A stretch of 64,000 bases of DNA from Kribbella catacumbae DSM 19601 (GTDB taxonomy: Bacteria; Actinomycetota; Actinomycetes; Propionibacteriales; Kribbellaceae), in assembly GCF_000372465.1 (NCBI RefSeq), contig NZ_AQUZ01000005.1, positions 62,001 to 126,000 of the forward strand, read 5' to 3'. Under the pieces are notes generated by a model. That model saw only the letters and a program-made list of their open reading frames with translations. It ran no database searches and was not told where the DNA came from. The translations under genes were made by a program, and so were the position numbers. How positions within the stretch are numbered: the first letter of the stretch is position 1; the number at the start of each line of letters is the position of its first letter. Of this stretch, positions 1 through 8,143 are shown piece by piece.

Positions 1-659
1 GTGTAGAACAGTCGCCACATCTGCGAGCCGTCGCCGAGATACCCGTACGACAGACCGTGCTTGCCGGTCACCTTCTGGAGCTTGGTCGCCACCTCCGTGA
101 ACCCTTCGGGCGAGTTCATCGAGTGCAGCGCGTCCGTGACACCGGCCTTATCGGCATGGGAGGTGTTGTAGTAGAGCACGAACGGGTGTGTGTCGAGCGC
201 GATCGAGTAGAGCTTGCCGTCGTACTGGCCCTTCTGCCAGACCAGCGGCGGGAAATCACGCTCGTGGATACCGACCTCGGCCAGCAGGTCCAGGTCCCAG
301 GGCTCTAACAGTCCGCCGGGTGCGTAGCCGGCGATCCGGGACGCGTGCATGACCGCGACGTCGGGTGCCCGGCCGCCGGCCGACGCCATCGCGAGTTTCG
401 TGTAGTACGGCGGTCCCCAGGCGAGCACGGTCTGGGTGGCCTTGAAGCCGGCACCGGAGCCGGCGTTCGACGCGTTGACCGCGTCGACCAGTCCTGCCAT
501 CACGATGCCGTCGCCACCGCTCATCAGGTGCCAGTAGCTCAATTCGTCCGCGGATCTGCTCGCGCTCGGCGCACAGCCGAGCAGCGTTCCGCCACCGGCC
601 AGAGCGGCCGCTCCGGCGAGCAGGCGGCGCCGGGAGAACGGACGGTCCATCGATGCCAT
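1..659 (-). CDS. Sugar ABC transporter substrate-binding lipoprotein (C-terminus off the left edge)
   Basis: Extracellular solute-binding protein of a carbohydrate ABC importer; about 219 N-terminal residues are in the window. The N-terminus has a twin-arginine stretch (SRRRLLAG) followed by a small-residue segment and a lipobox (LLGC), so it should be a Tat-exported lipoprotein. The mature part starts LSYWHLMSGGDG and contains the PDVAVMHASR segment, as in the UgpB/MalE family 1 binding proteins. The ATG at 659 has a good ribosome site (GAAGGAG) 6 nt away; a second ATG nine bases downstream is less well placed. A LacI regulator lies upstream on the same strand, separated by about 660 bp. Substrate unknown. 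Permease genes, if present, are outside the window. Confidence 0.85.
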   Translation of the reverse strand, partial: MASMDRPFSRRRLLAGAAALAGGGTLLGCAPSASRSADELSYWHLMSGGDGIVMAGLVDAVNASNAGSGAGFKATQTVLAWGPPYYTKLAMASAGGRAPDVAVMHASRIAGYAPGGLLEPWDLDLLAEVGIHERDFPPLVWQKGQYDGKLYSIALDTHPFVLYYNTSHADKAGVTDALHSMNSPEGFTEVATKLQKVTGKHGLSYGYLGDGSQMWRLFY

Positions 660-686
660 GGGCTTCTCCTTCGCAGGCGGCACCGA

Positions 687-714
687 TCATTACATCGTTG
701 GAATGGGTTGACAA
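687..714 (-). promoter_or_regulatory. Candidate promoter with overlapping LacI-type operator
   Basis: Reading the minus strand there is a TTGTCA, a 16-nt spacer and TAATGA, about 30 bp upstream of the binding-protein start. Between the hexamers lies CATT-N4-CG-N4-AATG (688-705), an 18-bp imperfect palindrome with the central CG typical of LacI-family sites. This fits repression by the adjacent LacI regulator, but it is read by eye only. Confidence 0.4.
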
Positions 715-889
715 GAGGGTAGACGTCTTGGTTTTTGTGCACCTTTGTGGACTAACGCCGGGTCAAGTCCCCTTCCGTGCGGAGCGGCACCGGCTGCGGC
801 ACCCACACCGCGCGAACCGGACCACTGCGGGCTCGGAAGGTGAAAGCGCGGACGGCTGCGCACGCACACCCCCGCCCCGATGCCCCGAG

Positions 890-901
890 GTAAGCGTTTG
901 C
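890..901. promoter_or_regulatory. Possible LacI-family operator (GTAAGCGTTTGC)
   Basis: The 12-mer fits the degenerate LacI/cre pattern GNAANCGNTTNC. It lies 230 bp upstream of the binding-protein start, far for a simple operator. The same AAGCGTTTGCTGGCC 15-mer recurs at 6511-6525 inside an intergenic palindrome between convergent genes, so it may be repeat sequence instead of a control site. Confidence 0.25.
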
Positions 902-1029
902 TGGCCCGAGATGGGGATGCACCGACGTCCGGATCCTCCCGGTGTTGCGCCCCGGGACTGCGTCGCCGCCGACCTTTCGTCGCCGCCGACCTTTCGTGCC
1001 AGGGGTCTGCGATTCCGCCCCAACCCCGG

Positions 1030-1271
1030 TGATCATTCGCCCCCTTTTGCCCGAATCGCCGATTGAGGAGGTTTTCCGCCGGACCCATGGAGGATTTTGC
1101 GCCCGGTCCGGGACATTTTCCTCCTCAACCGGCGAGGCGGGATCGGACCTGGGTACGGCGTGGGCGCCGTTCAGCGTCGTTCGGCTGGTTGGGTGCCTGG
1201 GCGGCGCGCGAGGTGGCCGGGGGTGATCAAAGCGGACCACACCGAAGGACGCAAAAGGGGGCGAGTGATCA
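1030..1271. repeat. Long nested inverted repeat in a gene-free stretch (660-1321)
   Basis: Arms 1030-1050 and 1251-1271 are inverted copies matching at 20 of 21 positions (core TCGCCCCCTTTTGC). Nested inside, TTGAGGAGG (1063-1071) pairs with CCTCCTCAA (1120-1128). A short direct repeat (CGCCGCCGACCTTTCGT, about 962-995) lies just before it. No convincing gene was found on either strand between 660 and 1321. The structure sits just past the stop codon of the LacI gene. Confidence 0.6.
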
Positions 1272-1321
1272 GGTGCTGTCGGCCTGGCGAGGATCGGGAT
1301 GGCAGGCAACCCGGCAGCCGG

Positions 1322-2410
1322 CTAGGCAGGCGGGTTGTTGGTTGGGCGAGGGCTGGTTAGCTGGGGGTTGGTGCTGGCCCGGCTGACGATCCGGTGCGGG
1401 ATCATCACCCGGCGCGGGGTCGCGTCCTTGTCCGTCATCCGCTCGGCGAGCAGATCCAGCGCCGACTCGACGAACTGCCGCCGGTCGAAGTCGATCGTGG
1501 TCAGCGGCGGCACCGTGTACTGACTCTCCAGGATGTTGTCGAACCCGGCGACCGCACAGGCGCCCGGTACTGCGACGCCAGCCGTCCAAAGTGCCGACAG
1601 CGCGCCAACGGCGATCGTGTCGGTGAAGCAGAAGAACGCGTCCGGCGGTTCGTGGCTCTCCAGGTAACGCCCGACCACCGCCGCGGCACCTTCCGGGCTC
1701 CACCGGTCGAGCGCGATCTCCAGCTCCGGATCGGAGTCGATACCGGCCGCGGTGAGCGCCTCGCGATAGCCGATCGTGCGGAGCCGCGCCGCCGCAGTAC
1801 CGGCTGCGTCGGTGGAGCCTCCGATCCGGCCGGCGCCGCTGGAGCCGCCCGGGATCTCCGGCGTGCCGACCGCGGCGATCCGGCGGAATCCCTGGTCGAG
1901 CAGGTGCTTGGTCATGTCGCGTGCGGCAGCGACGTTGTCGATCGCGACCTGGCTGACCATGTCCTGGTCGACGTCACCGATCAGGACGACGGGCGGCAAC
2001 GGGCCTGCGGTCATCACGGCACTGTCGTCGAGGTTGACCGGGTTCAGGATGAGGCCGTCGACCAGATGCGCGCGGGCCTTGGAGAGCAGCTCGAACTCGC
2101 GCTTCGGCTCGGCGGCGGTCTGCTCGATCTGCACTCCCCAGCCGCGCCGGTGGGCCAGCTCGACGACGAGATGGGTGATCTCCGCGGAGTACGGGCGGAG
2201 CAGGTCGGGCAGCGCGAGGCCGATCATCCCGGACCGGCCGTTGCGCAGGCCGCGGGCGCTCATGTTCGGCACGTAGTCGAGCTCGGCCAGCGCCTGCTCG
2301 ACCCGGGCGCGGGTCTCCGGGCGGACGAAAACGACGCCGTTGATGACGTTCGAGACCGTCTTCGGGGACACCCCGGCCAGCTTGGCGACGTCCTTGACGG
2401 TGGCTCGCAT
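1322..2410 (-). CDS. LacI-family transcriptional regulator
   Basis: A 362-residue sugar-responsive repressor of usual length. The N-terminal helix-turn-helix (VKDVAKLAGVSPKTVSNVIN, about residues 4-23) is canonical, followed by the hinge and a periplasmic-binding-protein-like effector domain (about 60-340). It is encoded upstream of, and on the same strand as, a sugar-binding lipoprotein gene, so control of that importer is the simplest reading. The start at 2410 is set by the conserved MRATVKDVA beginning. The last roughly 20 residues are rich in Pro, Ser and Asn and are probably disordered. The inducer cannot be told from sequence. Confidence 0.9.
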   Translation of the reverse strand: MRATVKDVAKLAGVSPKTVSNVINGVVFVRPETRARVEQALAELDYVPNMSARGLRNGRSGMIGLALPDLLRPYSAEITHLVVELAHRRGWGVQIEQTAAEPKREFELLSKARAHLVDGLILNPVNLDDSAVMTAGPLPPVVLIGDVDQDMVSQVAIDNVAAARDMTKHLLDQGFRRIAAVGTPEIPGGSSGAGRIGGSTDAAGTAAARLRTIGYREALTAAGIDSDPELEIALDRWSPEGAAAVVGRYLESHEPPDAFFCFTDTIAVGALSALWTAGVAVPGACAVAGFDNILESQYTVPPLTTIDFDRRQFVESALDLLAERMTDKDATPRRVMIPHRIVSRASTNPQLTSPRPTNNPPA

Positions 2411-2458
2411 GCAGCTATTGTCGCCGACGCGTCGCGCGACCCTGCAATGCCTTCGTTG

Positions 2459-3178
2459 TCAGCGGCTGGTGAGAGCGCCGCCGTTGACGTGCAGTACCTG
2501 TGCGGTGATGTGCCGGGCCGCCGGCGAACCGAGGAAGTGGATCGCAGCAGCGATGTCGCCGACCTCCCCTTCGCGCTTGGTCATGGTTGCCTCCAGCAAC
2601 CTCTCACGCCGTTCGCCGGTCAGCCGGCCCTGGAAGAACTCGGTGCCGGCGGTGAAGCCGGGCGCGACGACGTTCGAGGTGATCCCCCGCGGGCCGAGCT
2701 CGGCGGCGACATCCTGGTTCCAGGTCGCGAGCGCCGCCTTCGCCGCGCCGTACGATCCCGCGCCGCGAGTGCCGGCGATCGAGCCGACATGGACCACCGC
2801 TCCCCTGTCGGCGATCCGCGGCGCCAGCGCGGTGGTCGTCAGGACCGCGGTCAGGACGTTCGCGTCGTAGTTGGCCAGCCAGTTGTTCTTGAGTGCCGCC
2901 AAGTCACCGTCGCCGGGAGCACTGAAGTCGGTGTTGCCGCCCGCGTTGTTGACCAGGACGTGCACCTCCCCCGGCAGCGCCTCCACGAGCCGGCGTACCT
3001 GGTCGGGATCGGTCCCGTCGCACACCACCGCCTGTGCGCCCAGCTCGGCGGACGCCTTCTCGAGCAGCTCGGCTCGCCGGCCGGTGATCACCACGGTGTC
3101 GCCGTCGGCACGGAACCGCTCGGCCACGGCCCGGCCGATTCCCGTCGCTCCTCCGGTCACCACGATCGTTCTCGACAC
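2459..3178 (-). CDS. Short-chain dehydrogenase/reductase (SDR)
   Basis: A classical NAD(P)-dependent oxidoreductase of 239 residues. Visible motifs: cofactor-binding TGGATGIG (8-15), NNAG (77-80), and the catalytic Ser133, Tyr143 and Lys147 (Y-x3-K). The segment PGFTAGTEF after the active site is the usual substrate loop. It is divergent from a MarR regulator; the 54-bp spacer holds a 32-bp perfect palindrome, so the SDR is very likely repressed by that MarR. Substrate unknown; such pairs often deal with reactive carbonyls or aromatic compounds. Confidence 0.88.
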   Translation of the reverse strand: MSRTIVVTGGATGIGRAVAERFRADGDTVVITGRRAELLEKASAELGAQAVVCDGTDPDQVRRLVEALPGEVHVLVNNAGGNTDFSAPGDGDLAALKNNWLANYDANVLTAVLTTTALAPRIADRGAVVHVGSIAGTRGAGSYGAAKAALATWNQDVAAELGPRGITSNVVAPGFTAGTEFFQGRLTGERRERLLEATMTKREGEVGDIAAAIHFLGSPAARHITAQVLHVNGGALTSR

Positions 3179-3189
3179 GCCAACCCCTC

Positions 3190-3221
3190 ACGTTTAGGTC
3201 TAAATGTTTAGACCTAAACGT
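3190..3221. promoter_or_regulatory. 32-bp perfect palindrome: probable MarR operator
   Basis: ACGTTTAGGTCTAAA, a 2-bp spacer (TG), and its exact inverse complement. Each arm also contains the near-palindrome TTTAGGTCTAAA. It fills most of the spacer between the divergent SDR and MarR genes, 11 bp from the MarR start and 11 bp from the SDR start, ideal for joint repression. It is strikingly AT-rich compared with its surroundings. Confidence 0.85.
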
Positions 3222-3232
3222 ACCATGGAGTC

Positions 3233-3793
3233 ATGCCAGCCGACGCCTACCCGCTCGACCAGCCCAGTCCGTATCCGGCCGCGGCCATCGCCGAGGCCTG
3301 GCGGCGCGAGCGACCAGGGACGCCGACCGACTCGATCGGGATCGTCACTCCCCTGTGGCGCCTGGCCAAGCTCTTCGCCGACGACCGGCGCCGGTTGCTC
3401 ACCGAGCTCGGCGTCGATCCGGCCACCCTCGACCTGCTCAGCGTGCTGCGCCGCGCCGGTACGCCGTACGAGCTGAACACCCGCCAACTCGCCGAGCGGA
3501 CGCTGGTGACGGCGGGCGCGATCTCGCAGCGCGTCGGGCGGGCCGAACAGGCCGGCCTGGTTGAGCGGCGTACCGAGGGCGACGGCTCTCGGGCCGTGAT
3601 CGTCTCGCTCACCAAAGCCGGTCACGCGCTCGTCGAGCGAACCGTCGACCAGGTCCTCAGCCGGGAGTCCGAGCTGGTCTCCTCCCTTACCGAGTCCGAG
3701 CGCGACCTCCTTGCGGGCAAGCTGCAGTCGCTGCTCGATGACGTCAGCGGCCGAGTGCGATCAGATCCCGGCAAGCCGCCGCGCGGCCGTTGA
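3233..3793 (+). CDS. MarR-family transcriptional regulator
   Basis: A 186-residue winged-helix regulator. The core (residues about 40-150) shows the family pattern: a recognition-helix region (TRQLAERTLVTAGAISQRV), a wing (VERRTEGDGSRAVIVSLTKAG) and dimer helices at both ends. Slightly longer than the usual 140-160 residues because of an N-terminal extension of about 35. The ATG at 3233 follows the operator directly with no obvious ribosome site, so the mRNA may be nearly leaderless. Divergent to the SDR it probably controls. Its last 33 bases overlap the 3' end of the convergent MocR gene. Confidence 0.88.
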   Translation: MPADAYPLDQPSPYPAAAIAEAWRRERPGTPTDSIGIVTPLWRLAKLFADDRRRLLTELGVDPATLDLLSVLRRAGTPYELNTRQLAERTLVTAGAISQRVGRAEQAGLVERRTEGDGSRAVIVSLTKAGHALVERTVDQVLSRESELVSSLTESERDLLAGKLQSLLDDVSGRVRSDPGKPPRGR

Positions 3794-5149
3794 CAGCTCG
3801 GCCGGGTCGGCGGCCGCGGCGAAGTTGAAGCGCAGCCAGGAACCGGGCTTCTCGGTGGCGAAGTAGCGCCGGCCTGCGCTGACCACGACACCGAGTCGCT
3901 GAGCCTCGGCCGCGACGGTCGTGTCGTCGACGTCCGGCGGCAGACCTACCCAGAGATGAAGCCCGCCGTCGGGCGGGCTGGTCACGACCCAGTCCGGCTG
4001 AGCCTTCCCGAGCGCGGCGACGAGACCGTGCGATCGCTGTCGGAGCGAGGCAGCAAGAGCCCGCAGATGACGCTCCCAGCCTGGTGAGCCAAGGAGTTCA
4101 AGGGCCGCCTCTTGGAGCGGACGGGGTACGAAGAAGTCGTCGACCTGGCGAATGGCCCGCAATCGTTCGAGAACCGGACCGCGAGCGATCAGGGCGCCGA
4201 TCCGCAGACTCGGCGCGGCAGGCTTGGTCAGCGAGGTGAGATAGACGACCGTGCCGTCGCGATCCTCGGCCAGCAGTGGCTTGGGTACCGACGCGCCATG
4301 GCCCAGGAGTCGCGCGAAGTCGTCCTCCAGGATGAACGCTCCGGCAGTGCGAGCCACCTCGACGACGCGTCGCCGTCGGTCGGCCGCCAGCACTGTCCCG
4401 GTCGGATTCTGGTACGTCGGCTGGCAGTACAGCAGGCGGGCGCCTGACCTTGCGAACGCCTCCTCCAGCAGGTCAGGGCGGAGTCCGTGCTGATCGATCG
4501 GGACCGGCACCGGGCTTAGGCCAGCCGCACGCGCGGCAGCCAGTGCGCCTGGGTAAGTCGGCGACTCCACGAGGACAGGACTGCCCGGCCCGGCGATCGC
4601 TCGGAAGGCAATCGACAGACCACTCTGCCCGCTGGCTGTGACCAGTACGTCGTCCGCGGTCGCGCCGGCGCCGGCCGTTCTCGCGAAGACCGTCCTCAGC
4701 GTGGTCAGCCCGCTGGCGGGAGCGCGATCCCAGGCATCGGGACGGCGTGCGGCCCGTGCCAGTGCAGCGCTCAGGGCGCGGGTTGGCTGGAGCGACGGAT
4801 GCAGGTAGCCGCCGTCGAGGCGGATCGCGCCGTCCGGTGCGGGTCCGAGCGAGTCGCTGAGTGCCCGCGAATCGACGCTTCGGTCGGCCAGCGTGACAGT
4901 CTGCCAGGCGGTGTCGATGGGGATCTCCGTCGACACCGCCCTCGGAGCGACGTACGTGCCACTGCCGGGGCGCGTGATGACAGCGCCTTCGGCGGTTAGC
5001 TGGGCGATGGCCCGCGACACCGTTCCTGGGCCGACGTGATGACGGTCGATGAGCTCGCGACTGCTCGGCAGCTTGTCCCCCGGCGCCAGCTGCTGGACCA
5101 GGCTGCGCAGGACGCCAACCAGCTCCTCAGAAGTGCTACTGTCGGCCAT
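3761..5149 (-). CDS. MocR-type regulator (GntR winged helix fused to class I aminotransferase fold)
   Basis: A PLP-binding transcription factor of 462 residues. The N-terminal GntR domain (about 1-75) contains LPSSRELIDRHHVGPGTVSRAI; the rest is an aminotransferase-like domain with SLTKPAAPSLRIG, whose Lys309 should form the Schiff base. MocR proteins use PLP as effector and usually control PLP or amino-acid metabolism. It is divergent from a class V PLP enzyme and the two ATG codons overlap by two bases. A TACTGT hexamer 8 nt upstream suggests a leaderless transcript. The 3' end overlaps the MarR gene tail to tail. Confidence 0.88.
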   Translation of the reverse strand: MADSSTSEELVGVLRSLVQQLAPGDKLPSSRELIDRHHVGPGTVSRAIAQLTAEGAVITRPGSGTYVAPRAVSTEIPIDTAWQTVTLADRSVDSRALSDSLGPAPDGAIRLDGGYLHPSLQPTRALSAALARAARRPDAWDRAPASGLTTLRTVFARTAGAGATADDVLVTASGQSGLSIAFRAIAGPGSPVLVESPTYPGALAAARAAGLSPVPVPIDQHGLRPDLLEEAFARSGARLLYCQPTYQNPTGTVLAADRRRRVVEVARTAGAFILEDDFARLLGHGASVPKPLLAEDRDGTVVYLTSLTKPAAPSLRIGALIARGPVLERLRAIRQVDDFFVPRPLQEAALELLGSPGWERHLRALAASLRQRSHGLVAALGKAQPDWVVTSPPDGGLHLWVGLPPDVDDTTVAAEAQRLGVVVSAGRRYFATEKPGSWLRFNFAAAADPAELSTAARRLAGI

Positions 5150-5172
5150 GAGAGCACACAGTAGCGCTACTG
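5137..5172. promoter_or_regulatory. Mirror-image leaderless promoters and operator palindrome
   Basis: TACTGT occurs at 5137-5142 on the plus strand, 5 nt before the aminotransferase ATG, and on the minus strand at 5163-5158, 8 nt before the MocR ATG. Both are plausible -10 boxes for transcripts starting at the start codon. CAGTAGCGCTACTG (5159-5172) is a perfect 14-bp palindrome, and its half site GCTACTG recurs at 5135-5141. This is a good candidate for MocR autoregulation and control of its partner. Confidence 0.55.
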
Positions 5173-6368
5173 AGCCGGATTGGGAATCACTTCCGGGCCT
5201 GCGGGCAGACACTCCAGGCTGCGAGCAGGTGATCCATTTCAACAACGCAGGCTGCGGACTGCTCGCGAAGCCGGTCCTGCAGACGATGCTCGACCACCTC
5301 GAGCTGGAGTCGCAGATCGGTGGGTACGAGGCTGCCGCCGCCCGGTCCGAGCAGGTCCGTGGCTTCTACACCGAGCTGGCCGCCCTGATCGGCTGCGGTC
5401 CGGACAACATCGCCTTCGCCGGGAGCGCGACCCACGCCTATGCCACTGCCCTGTCGGCGATTCCGTTCGAGCGCGGCGACGTCATCCTCACGACGCGGAA
5501 CGACTTCATCTCCAACCAGATCGCGTTCCTCTCGCTGCGCCGGCGATTCGGCGTCGAGATCGTGCATGCGCCCGACCTGCCTTCGGGTGGAGTGGACGTC
5601 GAGGCGATGGCTCAGGTGATGAAGGAGCATCGGCCGAGACTCGTCGCGGCGACGCACATCCCGACCAACTCCGGTCTGGTCCAACCGGTCGCGGAGATCG
5701 GCCGGCACTGCCGGGAGCTGGAGCTGCTGTATCTGGTCGACGCGTGCCAGTCGGTCGGTCAGTACCCGATCGATGTCGACGAGATCGGGTGCGATCTGCT
5801 GACCGGCACCTGCCGGAAGTTCCTGCGTGGTCCGCGCGGCTCGGGCTTCCTCTTCGTCTCGGATCGCTTCCTGCGCGCTGGATACGAGCCGTTGTTCATC
5901 GACATGCACGGTGCCGACTGGACGGCGACGGGCGCCTACCGGCCGAGCGAGACGGCCGCCCGCTTCGAGGAGTGGGAGTTCCCTTACGCGACGGTTCTCG
6001 GCTGCGCCGCGGCGGTGCGGTATGCCCGCGCAGTCGGGTTGGAGGCGATCTCGGCGCGGACTCCGTTGCTCGCTCGCCGGTTGCGAGACGAGCTCGACGC
6101 GCTGCCCGGCGTACGGGCTCTGGATCGGGGTGAGCAGTTGGGCGCATTGGTCACCATCGCGGTTGAGGGCTGGCAGGCCGACGAGTTCAAGGCGGCGATG
6201 GATGCCCGCGGCATCAATTCGGCTCTGAGTTTCCGCCGGTTCGCCCAGTTCGACTTCGGCGACAAGGATGTCGACTGGTGTCTGCGGCTGTCGCCGCACT
6301 ACTACAACACCGAAGACGAGGTAGCCCAGGTCGTCGCGACCGTTGCCGAGCTTCGTGCGGCCAGGTGA
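5148..6368 (+). CDS. Class V aminotransferase-fold PLP enzyme (isopenicillin-N epimerase/CsdB-like)
   Basis: A 406-residue fold-type I PLP enzyme. Near the start is the typical FNNAGCGLL; AATHIPTNSGLVQPV and YLVDACQSVGQ (the Asp binds the PLP pyridine nitrogen) lead to the Schiff-base Lys224 in GTCRKFLRGPRGSGFL. The C-terminal domain is complete. The ATG at 5148 is chosen because no ribosome site fits a later start and a -10-like TACTGT sits just upstream. Relatives include cysteine desulfurases, epimerases and amino-acid lyases, so the reaction is undetermined. Pairing with a MocR regulator suggests a role in amino-acid or B6-linked metabolism. Confidence 0.82.
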   Translation: MRAHSSATEPDWESLPGLRADTPGCEQVIHFNNAGCGLLAKPVLQTMLDHLELESQIGGYEAAAARSEQVRGFYTELAALIGCGPDNIAFAGSATHAYATALSAIPFERGDVILTTRNDFISNQIAFLSLRRRFGVEIVHAPDLPSGGVDVEAMAQVMKEHRPRLVAATHIPTNSGLVQPVAEIGRHCRELELLYLVDACQSVGQYPIDVDEIGCDLLTGTCRKFLRGPRGSGFLFVSDRFLRAGYEPLFIDMHGADWTATGAYRPSETAARFEEWEFPYATVLGCAAAVRYARAVGLEAISARTPLLARRLRDELDALPGVRALDRGEQLGALVTIAVEGWQADEFKAAMDARGINSALSFRRFAQFDFGDKDVDWCLRLSPHYYNTEDEVAQVVATVAELRAAR

Positions 6369-6457
6369 CCACGCTGGCCGAACCGCCCGCCTGATCCTCA
6401 CGACCGCCTCCCCCGGTGTCGTGGGTGGGGTCGGCCCCGGTAGGCGCAGGGGTGGTC

Positions 6458-6550
6458 CCGGACCGCCACCACTACCTAACCCAGCACCGACGCCTCGACA
6501 TGCTGAGGGGAAGCGTTTGCTGGCCAGGTTGGGTAGTGGTGGCCGTCCGG
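6458..6550. repeat. Intergenic palindromic element, family copy A
   Basis: Arms 6458-6481 and 6527-6550 match as inverted copies at 22 of 24 positions, with a 45-nt loop. The outer end is CCGGACCGCCACCACT, shared with elements at 17063-17166 and 40431-40534. It lies between the convergent aminotransferase and MFS genes, so it could act as a bidirectional terminator. Confidence 0.75.
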
Positions 6551-6613
6551 ACGTCCCCCGCTTTCGTCAGTAGGTCATCGTCAACTGCACTAACCGGCTT
6601 GGACGCGTGAGGC

Positions 6614-8071
6614 TCAGCCGACCGTGGCGACCTCCGCGGGCGCGGCCTCCGCGGTGACCGCGGGACGGCGGCGGGGGATGAAGGCGGCGATGATGAAGGC
6701 GGTCAGGGCGGCGCCCGAGCCGATCGCGAGGATGACGCGGAAGCCGTTCTCGGACGGGACGCTGATCGGGCCGAGGCTCATCGTCATCTGGGCGAGAATG
6801 ACACCGGCGACCGCGCTGGAGATCGACGTACCGATCGAGCGCATCAGGGTGTTCAGGCTGTTCGCGGCGGCCGTCTCCGAGATCGGGACGGCGCCCATGA
6901 TCAGGGCCGGCATGGCGCCGTACGCGAAGCCGATACCGGCGCCGATCACGGCCGACACGACGATCAGCTGCCAGACGGCCGACATCGCGACGATGCCGAG
7001 TCCGTAGCCGAGGGCAACGATGAGGGCACCCGCCATCAGTGTCACCTTCGGGCCGCGGGCCTTCGAGATCGCGGCGGACAGCGGCGCGGTCGCCATCATC
7101 ACCAGACCGGAGGGACCCATCACGAGTCCGGCGGTCAGCATCGACTGACCCAGACCATAACCGGTTGCCTTGGGCAACTGGAGCAGCGTCGGCAGGACCA
7201 GCGACATCGCGAACATCGCGAAACCGAACACGGCCGACGCGAGGTTGGTGAGCAGGACCTGAGGCCGTGCGGTCGTGCGGAGGTCGACCAGCGGCTGCGG
7301 CGCCCGCCGCTCCCACCAGCCCCAGATCCCCAGAACGACGATCGCCGCGCCGAACAGGCCGAGCGTCCTGGGCGCGCCCCAGCCCCAGTTGCCACCCTTC
7401 GAGATCGCGAGCAGCAGGCAGATCAGACCGGTCGAGAGACCGGCTGCGCCGATGAGATCGAAGCGGCCACCGGTACGGACGGCGGACTCGGGGACGAAGG
7501 TCAGTACCAGCGCGAGCACGACGGCACCCAGGCCGGCGGAGGTCCAGAAGAGCACGTGCCAGTCCGCGCGGTCGGCGAGGAAGGCGGCGGCGGGCAGCCC
7601 GAGCGCGCCGCCGACACCCAGCGAGGCGCTCATCTGCGCGGTCGCGGAACCGAGCCGTTCGGTCGGCAGTTCGTCGCGCATGATGCTGATGCCGAGCGGG
7701 ATCACGCCGGAGGCCATCCCCTGCAGGATGCGCCCGATGATCATCGGTGGGAGCGAGTCGCTCAAGGCCGCGACGACCGAACCCGTGATGAGCAGCCCGA
7801 GGCTGATCAGTAGCAGCCGGCGCTTGCCGTACATGTCCCCGAGGCGGCCGACCACCGGTACTGCGACCGCGGCGGCGAGCAGCGTCGCGGTGATGACCCA
7901 CGCCGTGCCGGACGGCGAGGCGTTCAGCAGCTTGGGCAGTTCGGGGATCAGCGGGATGACCAGGGTCTGCATCAGCGAGACCACGATGCCGCCGAAGGCG
8001 AGCACCGCGATGACGGCGCTGACCTTGGGTGGGGTGGACACCTCGGCCGGATTGGCAGGGGTAGTGGACAC
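6614..8071 (-). CDS. MFS drug exporter, DHA2 (14-helix) type
   Basis: A 485-residue proton-driven efflux pump. Hydrophobic segments run through the whole length, consistent with 14 helices. The loop after helix 2 carries GRLGDMYGKRR (MFS motif A), and GVIPLGISIMRDELP fits the DHA2 family. Starts at GTG 8071 with an upstream GGAGG. Divergent to a TetR regulator; the gap holds a TetR-like palindrome, so the pump is probably induced by its own substrate. Substrate unknown. Confidence 0.88.
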   Translation of the reverse strand: MSTTPANPAEVSTPPKVSAVIAVLAFGGIVVSLMQTLVIPLIPELPKLLNASPSGTAWVITATLLAAAVAVPVVGRLGDMYGKRRLLLISLGLLITGSVVAALSDSLPPMIIGRILQGMASGVIPLGISIMRDELPTERLGSATAQMSASLGVGGALGLPAAAFLADRADWHVLFWTSAGLGAVVLALVLTFVPESAVRTGGRFDLIGAAGLSTGLICLLLAISKGGNWGWGAPRTLGLFGAAIVVLGIWGWWERRAPQPLVDLRTTARPQVLLTNLASAVFGFAMFAMSLVLPTLLQLPKATGYGLGQSMLTAGLVMGPSGLVMMATAPLSAAISKARGPKVTLMAGALIVALGYGLGIVAMSAVWQLIVVSAVIGAGIGFAYGAMPALIMGAVPISETAAANSLNTLMRSIGTSISSAVAGVILAQMTMSLGPISVPSENGFRVILAIGSGAALTAFIIAAFIPRRRPAVTAEAAPAEVATVG

Positions 8072-8117
8072 GGGAGCCTCCGGTCGACGAACGCAAGGGT
8101 GGACAGCGTGATCGACT

Positions 8118-8139
8118 TTAAGTCAGTCAGTTGACTTAA
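8118..8139. promoter_or_regulatory. Probable TetR operator (TTAAGTCA-N6-TGACTTAA)
   Basis: Perfect 8-bp inverted arms around GTCAGT, AT-rich against a GC-rich background, lying between the divergent MFS and TetR genes only 5 bp before the TetR start. Spacing and position suit a TetR dimer blocking both promoters. Confidence 0.75.
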
Positions 8140-8143
8140 GCAA

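Noticed and set aside
6509..6520. GGAAGCGTTTGC as a LacI operator
   Set aside because: It lies between the 3' ends of convergent genes inside a palindromic repeat, so there is no promoter to control.
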